DNA of 64,000 bases from Peptacetobacter sp900550335 (GTDB lineage Bacteria > Bacillota > Clostridia > Peptostreptococcales > Peptostreptococcaceae). Within the stretch, counting starts at the first letter, position 1. The number at the start of each line of letters is the position of its first letter. The stretch is from contig NZ_CP180001.1 of the NCBI RefSeq assembly GCF_047528295.1, positions 434,001-498,000 of the forward strand, read 5' to 3'. Of this stretch, positions 30,516 through 40,233 are shown piece after piece. The notes under the pieces were generated by a model, which was not told where the DNA came from, made no database searches, and saw only the letters and a list, made by a program, of their open reading frames with translations. The position numbers and the translations under genes were made by a program.

Positions 30516-31790
30516 TTATTTTTCAAGCATTTCTATGAAAGCACTTACTCTTGTTCTCATCTGCTGAGCATCACTGTCTGTGTAATCAGTTTCTATTCCA
30601 AGAACTGGTATTCCTGCTTTTTTAAGTTCTCTTTCTACTAGGAATCCTTCAACATCGTAAGTACTGCAGAATTTTAAGTTAACATCTATAACACCGTCAA
30701 CATTGTATTCTTTAGCGTATCTTATTATATCATCTATTCTAGCTCTATTTGGAGTGAAGCATGCACAGTTTATACCCATGTATCTATTAGCAAGAGCATC
30801 TATCTGTCCATCTAAATCTGTCTGAGTTTCGTCTACTAAGTTTTCAAAGTATCTAGCACCAGTACACATTTCTTCACATACAACTGCTCCACCACTAGTT
30901 TCTATTATGTTGTGTATTTTCCAGTTTGGTATAGCTAAAGGAGTACCAGTTAGAAGTATTCTCTTAGTTCCTTCTGGGAATACACTAACACCTTCTTCTA
31001 CTCTCTTTTCTAATTCGTCACAAAGTTTATTAGTCATCTGAGTGAAACGAGTTGGATCATCGTAGAATGCTATCTGAGATATTAATAATACGTCTTTACC
31101 ACTTATTGGTAATTTTTCATTTTTTCTTAATTCATATAGACGTTTAAGAGCTCTTCTCTTATCGTTTATAAGTTTTATACTTTCTCCTAAGCTTTCTGCT
31201 GTTACTTCATTTCCAGTTACTTCTTCAACAACTTTTTTGAAGTCTTTTATTTCTTCAGCCCAAGCTTTTATATCTTTTTCTCTCTTCATCTGAGGTAAAT
31301 CCATTACATGAACAGGGACATCTTCAGCTAATATTTCCCATGCTTTTTTCTTTCCATCACAAGTAGTTTCTCCAACGTACATATCTGCTATACGGAAGAA
31401 TGGACATGTTCTATCTAATCTAGCACCTACTGATGCTTTTATTAATGGACATGTATTAGATGGAAGAACTTTTTCTCCACCTGGTACCCAGAACTGAGAA
31501 CCACCGCAAAGACCTGTAGCTATTGCTTTAGCTGCAAATACTATTTCATCTGGAACATAAACACAGAAAGTACCGAATACTTTTCCACCGTTTTTCTGAT
31601 GTTCAACTAGTTCTGCTGGTCTAACACCGTGTATTTCAGATACTACAAAATCATAGTAATCCATTGATTCTGGACGGTTTTCCTGAGATAAATAAACATC
31701 TCCAAAAGCCTGAGGTAATACTTCACATAATTGGTCATGAGTTTCAAGATCCATACCTAGATCTTCCCACATTTTATGATAATCTGCCAT
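30516..31790 (-). CDS. Double-cubane cluster / 2-hydroxyacyl-CoA dehydratase-like protein
   Basis: 424 aa from MADYHKMWED at 31790 with a GGGGG site; an ATG 24 bases upstream is less likely. The sequence matches HgdB/D-type iron-sulfur subunits: GTFCVYVPDEIVFA, NTCPLIKASVGARLD, TCPFF and CACFTPNRARIDD carry conserved cysteines. A single long subunit without its activating ATPase suggests the double-cubane cluster protein group, ATP-driven low-potential reductases whose natural substrate is unknown, more than a true CoA dehydratase. The activator is not in the window. Strongly anaerobic chemistry is implied. Confidence 0.82.
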   Translation of the reverse strand: MADYHKMWEDLGMDLETHDQLCEVLPQAFGDVYLSQENRPESMDYYDFVVSEIHGVRPAELVEHQKNGGKVFGTFCVYVPDEIVFAAKAIATGLCGGSQFWVPGGEKVLPSNTCPLIKASVGARLDRTCPFFRIADMYVGETTCDGKKKAWEILAEDVPVHVMDLPQMKREKDIKAWAEEIKDFKKVVEEVTGNEVTAESLGESIKLINDKRRALKRLYELRKNEKLPISGKDVLLISQIAFYDDPTRFTQMTNKLCDELEKRVEEGVSVFPEGTKRILLTGTPLAIPNWKIHNIIETSGGAVVCEEMCTGARYFENLVDETQTDLDGQIDALANRYMGINCACFTPNRARIDDIIRYAKEYNVDGVIDVNLKFCSTYDVEGFLVERELKKAGIPVLGIETDYTDSDAQQMRTRVSAFIEMLEK

Positions 31791-31921
31791 TTTTAAAATC
31801 CCCCTTAAAAACATAATTTTTTAGATATTTACTAAACAAACGTATTCAAAATATCTGACATTTTAAATTTAACACAATTCCTTTATGATTTTCAATTGAA
31901 GTGCTTGAAAATACTATCGTT

Positions 31922-31953
31922 TATAACAATATAGATTTATAACAATATAGATT
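31922..31953. repeat. Two perfect tandem copies of a 16-bp unit
   Basis: TATAACAATATAGATT occurs twice exactly, in the 294-base region between the divergent double-cubane and PepX genes. It may be a regulator-binding pair or simple slippage. The rest of 31791-32084 is AT-rich and should hold both promoters. Confidence 0.7.
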
Positions 31954-32084
31954 AATGCTATACCAGACTTTTTTAATCTAATTTGCAATGTTGACTAATT
32001 TTTCGATAAAATCTATACTATTTTTGTAAACATTTTATTGTTGAATAAAATATTTATACTTATAGTCAAAGGGGGAGAAAAGTT

Positions 32085-34205
32085 ATGACTAAATATAGTA
32101 AAGTTCCAGTATTTGAAAACGGAATGGCTCAGCCTGTATTTCCTTTCACAGATGGGAAAACAGGAGAAAATTACGATCCAACTACTTCAGAAATAGTAAG
32201 ATACTGTGTGTACGTTGAATCAGACTATGACATGGATGGAGATGGAAAAAGAGATCTTATAAAAACTCTTATACAGGTTCCTAAAAGTGCTGTTGAAGGA
32301 AACTACAAAGCAGCATCTTTATTTGAAGCTCGTCCATACTGCGCTGGTGTAAACGAAGATGGTTACGACCATATGAAAGAAGTTGCAGAAAAAGAATATA
32401 GAAAATTTGACTTTGCAGACCTTAAAAAAGAAGTTCCAGCTCGTATACCTACAGGTTCTATAAGTGCTATGGATCTTGCATTAAAATCAAATGCTTCTGA
32501 TTGGTATTACAAAGACAAAGGAAATAACGACAACATGGTATATGAAAACCTTGAAAACTTCAACTACTACCTTGTTCGTGGTTTCGCTGTAATCATAAGT
32601 GCAGGATTTGGAGCTCTTGGTTCTGATGGATTCAACTTTGTTGGTTCTGAATTTGAAAGAGATGCTTTTAAATCTGTTGTTGAATGGCTTCACGGAGATC
32701 GTGTTGCTTATGCAGATAGAGAAGGTACAATAGAAACAAAAGCTGATTGGTCTAACGGAAATGTAGCTATGACAGGTAGATCTTATGCGGGAACTATGCC
32801 TTTTGCAGTTGCTACAACAGGTGTTGAGGGGCTTAAAACAATAGTTCCAGTTGCTGGAATATCTGACTGGTACAGCCAGCAGAATATGCAGGGTTCTCAG
32901 CGTTATTGGCCAAAAGAAGTTTTAAATAGCTTCCTTGCTTACTTCTGCTCAAGTAGATACAACGATGAAACATTATCTGAAAAAGAATTAGATGATATTG
33001 CTGCATTCCACCATGAACTTAGCCTTCAGCAGTTAAGCTGTGGTTCTGATTATGATGAAGAATTCTGGGGTGCTGGAAACTATCGTCTAAACTACGATAA
33101 AATTAAATGTAGTGCTTTAATAGTTCAGGGATTAAACGACGAAAACGTATCTACAAAACAGTTTGAAATGATGTACAAAGCATATAAAAAATCAGGACAG
33201 ACAGTTAAAACAATAGTTCATCAGGGTCCACATATAACTCCTACTATGGCAAATAAAAACTACGGAATACTTATAGACGGAAACTTCTATGATGATATAG
33301 TAAATAAATGGATATCTCATTATTTATATGATTTAGACAACTGTGCAGAAGAAATGCCAGAAGTTTTAGTTCAGACAAACTACAACCAGAACAAATGGGA
33401 AGCTTGCGATTCTTGGGAAACTGCATTCTCTATGAAACTAGAAAGTGCTGAATCAGGTGTATCTGTAATAGACACTGATTGGGAAGCAGCTGGTGTTTGT
33501 GCTGAAAACTTCGACGAAGCTATGAGTCTTAAATCTTCAAATATGAATAAACGTTTTGTAACAGCTCCTCTTGATGAAGAACTTACTATCCAAGGAACAG
33601 TTCACTTAAATTTAAAAGCTGCATTAAAAGATGGAGATATAGAAAATAACTTTAATCCAGAAAATAGAAATGATGCGGACTCTTTAACTATGAAACTTGG
33701 AGATTCTAAAGTTACTGGAAGAATGGACGACGTTAAACTAGTAGCTATGTTATACGATGTATGCGACGAAAAATTTGATAGTATACAGACAGTAGACCCA
33801 GAAAGAAATGTAATACCTGTTGTAAAAGTTCAGGAAAATGGTGTAATAAATGGTGGAGATTTACCAGCATTTGACCTTTGTGAATTTGAAACTGTTCACA
33901 AAAATTACCGCCCAATAACTCGTGCTTATGCAGACCTTTGTAACCCAGAAGCTGGATATGAACCAGAAACTGCTACAAATAGCATAGAGCTTAAAAAAGG
34001 TGAATATCATGAATACAACATATATCTAAATGCAACTAGATATACTGTTAAACCTGGTCATAGCCTTGCACTAGTTATAACAACAGAAGACCCTGTAAAC
34101 TGCTTAATACACAAAACTTATTCAGTTGAAATAGACAATACTTCTGTAAATGCAACACTTCCTATAACAGCAGAAAATAATAATCTTGAAATAACTATAA
34201 AATAA
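32085..34205 (+). CDS. Xaa-Pro dipeptidyl-peptidase-like S15 hydrolase
   Basis: 706 aa serine peptidase of the PepX/CocE S15 family. The nucleophile serine lies in GRSYAGTM (residues about 231-238), the catalytic Asp in VQGLNDENV near 348 and the His in VHQGPHITP near 383. The C-terminal jelly-roll domain (about residues 480-700) is typical. PepX-type enzymes release X-Pro dipeptides from peptide N-termini and suit a protein-fermenting anaerobe. No signal peptide is visible, so it is cytoplasmic. A GGGGGAG site precedes the start. CocE-type esterase activity cannot be excluded from sequence. Confidence 0.88.
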   Translation: MTKYSKVPVFENGMAQPVFPFTDGKTGENYDPTTSEIVRYCVYVESDYDMDGDGKRDLIKTLIQVPKSAVEGNYKAASLFEARPYCAGVNEDGYDHMKEVAEKEYRKFDFADLKKEVPARIPTGSISAMDLALKSNASDWYYKDKGNNDNMVYENLENFNYYLVRGFAVIISAGFGALGSDGFNFVGSEFERDAFKSVVEWLHGDRVAYADREGTIETKADWSNGNVAMTGRSYAGTMPFAVATTGVEGLKTIVPVAGISDWYSQQNMQGSQRYWPKEVLNSFLAYFCSSRYNDETLSEKELDDIAAFHHELSLQQLSCGSDYDEEFWGAGNYRLNYDKIKCSALIVQGLNDENVSTKQFEMMYKAYKKSGQTVKTIVHQGPHITPTMANKNYGILIDGNFYDDIVNKWISHYLYDLDNCAEEMPEVLVQTNYNQNKWEACDSWETAFSMKLESAESGVSVIDTDWEAAGVCAENFDEAMSLKSSNMNKRFVTAPLDEELTIQGTVHLNLKAALKDGDIENNFNPENRNDADSLTMKLGDSKVTGRMDDVKLVAMLYDVCDEKFDSIQTVDPERNVIPVVKVQENGVINGGDLPAFDLCEFETVHKNYRPITRAYADLCNPEAGYEPETATNSIELKKGEYHEYNIYLNATRYTVKPGHSLALVITTEDPVNCLIHKTYSVEIDNTSVNATLPITAENNNLEITIK

Positions 34206-34214
34206 TATATAAGA

Positions 34215-34254
34215 AAAGGGGTATGCTCTTTAACCAAGCATACCCCTTAATTTT
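34215..34254 (+). terminator. Bidirectional terminator between pepX-like gene and gyrA
   Basis: AAGGGGTATGCT pairs perfectly with AGCATACCCCTT. T-rich sequence on both sides lets it serve the two convergent genes. Confidence 0.88.
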
Positions 34255-34256
34255 AT

Positions 34257-36707
34257 CTATTCTTCTACTTCATCTTCTTCATCAGTAGTTATTTTTGCTA
34301 TAGATACTATGCTAACTTCTTCATCTACATTCATAAGTTTAACTCCACTAGTTACCCTTCCAAATATAGATATTTCGTTTACTTTGATTCTTATTAAAAC
34401 TCCATCAGAGTTTATTATCATCATTTCATCATCTTCAGATACCATTTCAGCACCTACAATTGAGCCAGTTTTTTCAGATATGTTATAAGTTTTTATACCT
34501 TTACCAGCTCTTATCTGACTTCTGTATTCTTCAAGGTCTGTTCTCTTTCCAAATCCATTTTCACTTACTACAAGCATATCAGTACCTTCACTAGCTAAGC
34601 TCATAGATACAACTGTATCTCCCTCGCCAAGTGTAATACCTTTAACACCCATAGCAGTTCTTCCCATACCTCTAACATCTTTTTCAGAGAATCTGATAGA
34701 CATACCTTTTCTAGTTACAAGCATAACATCCTGTTCGCCATCAGTTAATTTAACTCCTATAACCTCATCGCCTTCTTTAAGACCTATTGAGATTAATCCA
34801 GATTTATTGATATTTTTGAAGTCGCTTATCTTAGTCTTTTTAACCATACCCTTCTTAGTAGCTATTAGAAGGTATTTATTTTCTTCTTTGCCATCTACAT
34901 CTATTAGAGTAGCAATTTTTTCTCCAGGTCCAAGCTGAAGTAGATTTACTATTGCAGTTCCCTTAGCCTGTCTCTTTCCTTCTGGTATTTCGTATGCATT
35001 TAATCTAAATACTCTACCTCTGTTAGTGAAGAATAATAATCTACTATGAGTAGTTGTACTTATTAGATGTTTTACGAAATCTTCTTCTCTTGTTGTAAGA
35101 GCAGATATTCCTCTTCCGCCTCTCTTCTGGCTTCTGTAAGTATCTGCAGGAAGTCTTTTTATATAACCAAAGTGAGTAAGAGTTATAGCTATTTCTTCTT
35201 CATCTATAAGGTCTATAACATCTATTTCACCTTCAGCATGCTGAATTTCAGTTCTTCTTTCATCAGTATATTTATTTTTTATTTCTATTATTTCATCTTT
35301 GATTACTCCAAGTAATACCTCTTCACTTGCAAGTATTTCTTTTAATTCAGCTATTTTTTTCATTAATTCATCGTATTCGGCATCTATTTTTTCTCTTTCT
35401 AATCCTGTAAGTCTATTAAGTCTCATTTCAAGGATTGCCTGAGCCTGTATTTCTGTTAAACCGAATCTTTCAACTAATTTTTCTTTAGCTTCTGAAGAAG
35501 TTTTTGAAGATCTTATTGTTTCTATTACAGCATCTATATTATCTAATGCTATTTTTAAACCTTCTAAAATATGAGCTCTAGCTTCTGCTTTGTTTAGCTC
35601 GTATTTAGTTCTTCTTGTTACAACATCTTTCTGATGTTCTATGTAATAGTGAATAACTTCTTTAAGATTTAAACATTTTGGCTCTCCATTTACAAGTGCT
35701 ATCATAATAACACTTATAGTTTCTTCCATCTGAGAATGTTTGTATAGATTGTTTAATATGATGTTTGCATTTACATCTCTCTTAAGCTCTATAACTATTC
35801 TCATACCATTTCTGTTACTTTCATCTCTAAGGTCTGATATACCTTCGATTTTCTTATCTTTTACAAGCTCAGCTATTCTTTCAACCAATCTTGCTTTATT
35901 TACCTGATATGGTATTTCTGTTACAACTATCTGCTGTTTTCCTTTTGGAAGTTCTTCTATTTCAGCTCTAGCTCTAACTTTTATCTTACCTCTACCTGTT
36001 CTGTAGGCTTCTTTTATACTTTCAGTTCCCATTATTATTGCACCAGTTGGGAAGTCAGGCCCTTTAACATATCCCATTAATTCCTCAACATCTGCATCTG
36101 GTCTATCTATTAAATGAACTGTAGCATCTATTACTTCTCCTAAGTTGTGTGGAGGTATAGATGTAGCCATACCAACTGCTATCCCATTAGATCCATTTAC
36201 TAATAAGTTAGGGAATCTAGCTGGAAGAACTAGTGGTTCTTTTAAAGACTCATCAAAGTTTGGCCCAAAGTCTACAGTTTCTTTATCTATATCTCTAAGT
36301 AATTCCATCGATAATTTACTCATTCTGGCTTCAGTATAACGCATTGCAGCAGGTGAGTCCCCATCTACTGAACCAAAGTTCCCATGACCATCAACTAGAG
36401 GAACTCTTGTTGAGAAGTCCTGAGCCATTTTAACCATTGCCATATATACTGAACTATCCCCATGTGGGTGGTACTTACCTAGAACGTCCCCGACGATACG
36501 GGCTGATTTTCTATATGGTTTATCTGGAGAAAGATTTAATTCATTCATAGAATAAAGTATTCTTCTATGAACTGGTTTTAATCCATCTCTTACATCTGGA
36601 AGAGCACGCCCGACGATAACGCTCATTGAGTATTCTATGTAAGATTTTTTCATCTCACTAGCTATTTCTATCGGAAGTATTCTGCTAGTATTTTTTTCGT
36701 CCTGCAT
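34257..36707 (-). CDS. gyrA: DNA gyrase subunit A
   Basis: 816 aa, normal length. The catalytic tyrosine is Tyr124 in AAMRYTEARM, and the GyrA-box SQKRGGRG in the C-terminal domain is present, so this is gyrase rather than topoisomerase IV. The quinolone-pocket segment reads HPHGDSSVYMAMVKMAQ: Ser85 (E. coli Ser83) is normal, but residue 89 (E. coli Asp87, normally Asp or Glu) is Met, encoded ATG at 36441-36443. It follows gyrB by 15 bases and ends at a shared terminator. It introduces negative supercoils with GyrB. Confidence 0.97.
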   Translation of the reverse strand: MQDEKNTSRILPIEIASEMKKSYIEYSMSVIVGRALPDVRDGLKPVHRRILYSMNELNLSPDKPYRKSARIVGDVLGKYHPHGDSSVYMAMVKMAQDFSTRVPLVDGHGNFGSVDGDSPAAMRYTEARMSKLSMELLRDIDKETVDFGPNFDESLKEPLVLPARFPNLLVNGSNGIAVGMATSIPPHNLGEVIDATVHLIDRPDADVEELMGYVKGPDFPTGAIIMGTESIKEAYRTGRGKIKVRARAEIEELPKGKQQIVVTEIPYQVNKARLVERIAELVKDKKIEGISDLRDESNRNGMRIVIELKRDVNANIILNNLYKHSQMEETISVIMIALVNGEPKCLNLKEVIHYYIEHQKDVVTRRTKYELNKAEARAHILEGLKIALDNIDAVIETIRSSKTSSEAKEKLVERFGLTEIQAQAILEMRLNRLTGLEREKIDAEYDELMKKIAELKEILASEEVLLGVIKDEIIEIKNKYTDERRTEIQHAEGEIDVIDLIDEEEIAITLTHFGYIKRLPADTYRSQKRGGRGISALTTREEDFVKHLISTTTHSRLLFFTNRGRVFRLNAYEIPEGKRQAKGTAIVNLLQLGPGEKIATLIDVDGKEENKYLLIATKKGMVKKTKISDFKNINKSGLISIGLKEGDEVIGVKLTDGEQDVMLVTRKGMSIRFSEKDVRGMGRTAMGVKGITLGEGDTVVSMSLASEGTDMLVVSENGFGKRTDLEEYRSQIRAGKGIKTYNISEKTGSIVGAEMVSEDDEMMIINSDGVLIRIKVNEISIFGRVTSGVKLMNVDEEVSIVSIAKITTDEEDEVEE

Positions 36708-36722
36708 TTTTTATCTCCTCTC

Positions 36723-38624
36723 CTATACGTCTAGATTTCTAACATATTTTGCATTTTCCTGTATGAATTCTCTTCTTGGAGCAACTTTATCTCCCATAAG
36801 CATAGAGAATATTTCATCAGCTATTGCAGCATCTTCTATAGTAACCTGTAGAAGAGTTCTTGTTTCTGGATTCATTGTTGTATCCCAAAGCTGCTCTGGG
36901 TTCATTTCCCCAAGCCCTTTATATCTCTGTATATCGTATTTATCTCTACCTATTTCGTTAAGTAAATCGTCTAATTCTTTATCTGAGTATACATAGTATT
37001 CTTTCTTCTGTTTAGTAACCTTGTATAGAGGTGGCTGTGCTGCATAAACATATCCCTCTTCTATTAACGGTCTCATATATCTGAAGAAGAATGTTAATAA
37101 AAGTGTTCTGATGTGTGCCCCATCGACATCGGCATCGGTCATTATTATGATTTTGTGGTATCTAGCTTTTTCTAAATCAAAATCATTACCTATACCGCAT
37201 CCGTAAGCAGTTATCATATTTTTTATTTCATCAGAAGCTAAAATTTTATCTAATCTTGATTTTTCAACGTTTAATATTTTACCTCTTAAAGGAAGTATTG
37301 CCTGAGTATTTCTATCTCTACCCTGTTTTGCTGAACCACCGGCAGAATCCCCTTCGACTAAGAATATTTCACTCTTAGATGGGTCTTTTTCTGAGCAGTC
37401 TGCAAGCTTACCTGGTAAGGAAGTACTTTCAAGTACGCTTTTTCTTCTAGTTAATTCTCTTGCTCTCTTAGCAGCTTCTCTTGCTCTCTGTGCTCTAAGT
37501 GCTTTATCAACTATAACTTTTGCTGTGTTTGGATTTTCTTCAAGGAATGATCCTAATTCCTCAACAGTAACACCATCTACTATACCTCTCATAAATGTAT
37601 TACCAAGTTTTGTCTTAGTCTGACCTTCAAACTGAGGATCTGGAAGTTTTACAGAAACAACTGCTGTAAGACCTTCTCTTATATCTTCCCCAGAAAGATT
37701 TGAATCTTTATCTTTTAAAGCTCCATTTCTCTTAGCGTATTCATTTATAGTTTTTGTAAGAGCAGCTTTAAATCCTGCAAGGTGTGAACCACCTTCGTGA
37801 GTATTTATATTATTAGCAAATGAATATATATTTTCTGTATATCCATCTGTATACTGCATAGCTATTTCAACTAAGCAATCATCTACTTTTTTGTCTATAT
37901 ATACTATATCCTCGTGTATTCCTGTTCTAGACTTATTAAGGAATTTAACATATTCAACAAGACCTCCTGTATAGTGGAAATCTCTATATTTTTCCTTACC
38001 TTCTCTTTTATCCTCAAATATTATTTTTATACCTTTATTTAAGAATGAAAGCTCTCTAAGTCTGTATTCAAGAGTATCGAAGCTAAATTCTATTTCATCG
38101 AAAACTTCTGCATCAGGCATAAAAGATATTATAGTACCTGTATGGTCTGATTCTCCAACTACCTCTAATTTAGTCTGAGGATTTCCTTTTTTATATTCCT
38201 GTCTATAAGCCTTTCCATCTCTGTGAACTTCAGCCACTAGCCATTCAGAAAGTGCATTAACAACAGAAACCCCAACACCGTGAAGACCTCCAGATACCTT
38301 ATATCCTCCACCGCCGAATTTACCACCGGCATGAAGAACAGTAAGTACTGTTTCAAGAGTTGATAATCCAGTCTTTGGATGAACCTCTACTGGTATCCCC
38401 CTACCATCATCTTCTACAGTTATACTTCCATCTGCATTTATAGCAACGTATATTTTTGAGCAGTTTCCTGCAAGTGCCTCATCTATACTGTTGTCTACTA
38501 CTTCGTACACTAGGTGATGTAGTCCTCTAGGACCAGTTGATCCAATGTACATTCCAGGTCTCTTTCTAACGGCTTCTAAACCTTCAAGAACCTGAATTTG
38601 ACTTGCACCGTATTCCTGTTTCAT
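36723..38624 (-). CDS. gyrB: DNA gyrase subunit B
   Basis: 633 aa. The GHKL ATPase has EVVDNSIDEALAG and the G-loop GGLHGVGVSVVNALS; the Toprim domain has EGDSAGGSAKQGRDRNTQ and MTDADVDGAHI; the C-terminus ends IQENAKYVRNLDV. The ATG begins immediately after the recF stop (TAAATG), with its GGAGGAAAT site inside recF, so translation is tied to recF. The QRDR-equivalent PLRGKILNVEKSRLDKIL is normal. Confidence 0.98.
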   Translation of the reverse strand: MKQEYGASQIQVLEGLEAVRKRPGMYIGSTGPRGLHHLVYEVVDNSIDEALAGNCSKIYVAINADGSITVEDDGRGIPVEVHPKTGLSTLETVLTVLHAGGKFGGGGYKVSGGLHGVGVSVVNALSEWLVAEVHRDGKAYRQEYKKGNPQTKLEVVGESDHTGTIISFMPDAEVFDEIEFSFDTLEYRLRELSFLNKGIKIIFEDKREGKEKYRDFHYTGGLVEYVKFLNKSRTGIHEDIVYIDKKVDDCLVEIAMQYTDGYTENIYSFANNINTHEGGSHLAGFKAALTKTINEYAKRNGALKDKDSNLSGEDIREGLTAVVSVKLPDPQFEGQTKTKLGNTFMRGIVDGVTVEELGSFLEENPNTAKVIVDKALRAQRAREAAKRARELTRRKSVLESTSLPGKLADCSEKDPSKSEIFLVEGDSAGGSAKQGRDRNTQAILPLRGKILNVEKSRLDKILASDEIKNMITAYGCGIGNDFDLEKARYHKIIIMTDADVDGAHIRTLLLTFFFRYMRPLIEEGYVYAAQPPLYKVTKQKKEYYVYSDKELDDLLNEIGRDKYDIQRYKGLGEMNPEQLWDTTMNPETRTLLQVTIEDAAIADEIFSMLMGDKVAPRREFIQENAKYVRNLDV

Positions 38625-39731
38625 TTAATTTCCTCCATTCTCCGTTTTAACTACCTTTCCATTATCTATATAAAAAATAGTAGTATTCTCTATATCTAAT
38701 ACGTTTTTATGTAGATATTCAGCAGTTGTAATAAACATTTGAACGTCTTTAAGATTATCGACTAAAAGCTTTTGCCTTTTTTCGTCGAGTTCACTAAAAA
38801 CATCATCCAAAATCAGAAGCGGATATTCTCCAACTTCTTTATTTATAAGCTCTATTTCTGATAATTTTAACGATATAGATGCAGTCCTCTGCTGCCCTTG
38901 AGAACCATAAAGTCTAACATCTAAACCATTTATCTGAATTAAAATATCATCCTTGTGTATACCATATCCACTGATTCTCATATCTAAATCGTGTTTTCTC
39001 TTATCCTTTAACATATCAAGAAACTTATCTTTTACACTAGATTCATCATCTAGTTGAATTTGACTCTTATAAATAACACTCAAATCCTCTTTATTATCTG
39101 TCAATCTAGAGTGCATATCCTTTGAAATTTCGGCAATTCTTTCTATAAATTTTTTCCTAAATATAAAAATTTTACTTCCATATTCCGCCAAACTTTCATC
39201 ATACACGTCCAGAAGATTTAAATCTGGATTTATATTTTTTAAAAGTTTGTTTCTATTCGCCAAAATTTTGTTGTAACCAGTTAAAAGACTGTAATATCCA
39301 GGTATAATCTGACTTATTTCCCTATCTATAAAACTTCTTCTAATCTTAGGTCCGTCTTTAACCAATCTCAAATCTTCAGGCGAAAAAATAACGACATTAA
39401 TATTTCCCAAAAGCTCAGCCAATTTTACAATAGGTATTTTATTAACTTTTATCCCCTTCTTTGTCTTACTTATAGCAATTTCAACCATTCCTTTTCTTTC
39501 TTCTTTTTCATATCCCCCACCAACATATAAATTTTCTGCATTAAACTTAATAAGTTCTCTATCTCTATTTGTTCTGAAAGATTTTCCAAAAGCAAGCAAA
39601 TAAATAGCCTCTACTATATTTGTTTTTCCCTGGCCATTAGACCCCAAAAGAAGATTTATTCTATCGTTAAATTCTATATATAGCTTGTCGTAATTTCTAT
39701 AATTAACCAATTGAAGATTTTTTAGTTTCAC
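38625..39731 (-). CDS. recF: Gap-repair ATPase RecF
   Basis: 368 aa SMC-like ATPase. Walker A is GSNGQGKTN (residues 30-38), the signature is GSQGQQRTAS and Walker B is LLILDDVFSELD. With RecO and RecR it loads RecA at single-strand gaps; RecR is encoded at 2551-3153. It follows yaaA by 12 bases, in the conserved dnaN-yaaA-recF-gyrB-gyrA order. Confidence 0.97.
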   Translation of the reverse strand: MKLKNLQLVNYRNYDKLYIEFNDRINLLLGSNGQGKTNIVEAIYLLAFGKSFRTNRDRELIKFNAENLYVGGGYEKEERKGMVEIAISKTKKGIKVNKIPIVKLAELLGNINVVIFSPEDLRLVKDGPKIRRSFIDREISQIIPGYYSLLTGYNKILANRNKLLKNINPDLNLLDVYDESLAEYGSKIFIFRKKFIERIAEISKDMHSRLTDNKEDLSVIYKSQIQLDDESSVKDKFLDMLKDKRKHDLDMRISGYGIHKDDILIQINGLDVRLYGSQGQQRTASISLKLSEIELINKEVGEYPLLILDDVFSELDEKRQKLLVDNLKDVQMFITTAEYLHKNVLDIENTTIFYIDNGKVVKTENGGN

Positions 39732-39743
39732 AAAAATTCTCCT

Positions 39744-39956
39744 TTATTCTGTTACAACTTTTATCACTTCGCCTTCAACTTCGATTATATCTCCGTCGAA
39801 AAGTTTTTTACCTCTTCTTGTTTCAACTTCTCCATTAACTTTTACAAGCTCTTCTGCTATAAGAAACTTAGCATGTCCTCCTGTAGAGGCTATGTCTGCA
39901 AGTTTAAGAGCCTGATCAAGTTTTATGTATTCAGAATCTATTTTGATTTCTATCAT
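39744..39956 (-). CDS. yaaA: S4-domain RNA-binding protein YaaA/RlbA
   Basis: 70 aa S4 domain: IKLDQALKLADIASTGGHAKFLIAEELVKVNGEVETRRGKKL is the characteristic core. The gene always sits between dnaN and recF in Firmicutes. Its function is unclear; a link to ribosome assembly is inferred for homologs. A GGAGGATC site precedes the ATG. Confidence 0.93.
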   Translation of the reverse strand: MIEIKIDSEYIKLDQALKLADIASTGGHAKFLIAEELVKVNGEVETRRGKKLFDGDIIEVEGEVIKVVTE

Positions 39957-40167
39957 ACTCGATCCTCCTTTAAAAAATATAAACGGTAATCTATACTATA
40001 CCTAATTATATAATTATACCATATTTTTAAAATTTATTCACTATAGACAAAATACCTTATAGACTTTTATATAAGGCTTTATATTCGATTTAATAGCCTT
40101 ATGAATATATTTTTATATGCTACCTCAAGCCTTCTTTGTACAAAACATACGTTCCTAATTTTTCTAA

Positions 40168-40206
40168 AATAAAAGCAGCCTAAAAATATTAAACTTTTGG
40201 CTGCTA
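40168..40206 (-). terminator. Terminator of dnaN
   Basis: On the minus strand AGCAGCC pairs with GGCTGCT, followed by TTTTATTTT. It separates dnaN from the yaaA-recF-gyrB-gyrA transcript. The rest of 39957-40167 should hold the yaaA promoter; a weaker hairpin lies near 40050-40070. Confidence 0.8.
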
Positions 40207-40233
40207 TTTATATATTTTATAAAATTTTATTTA

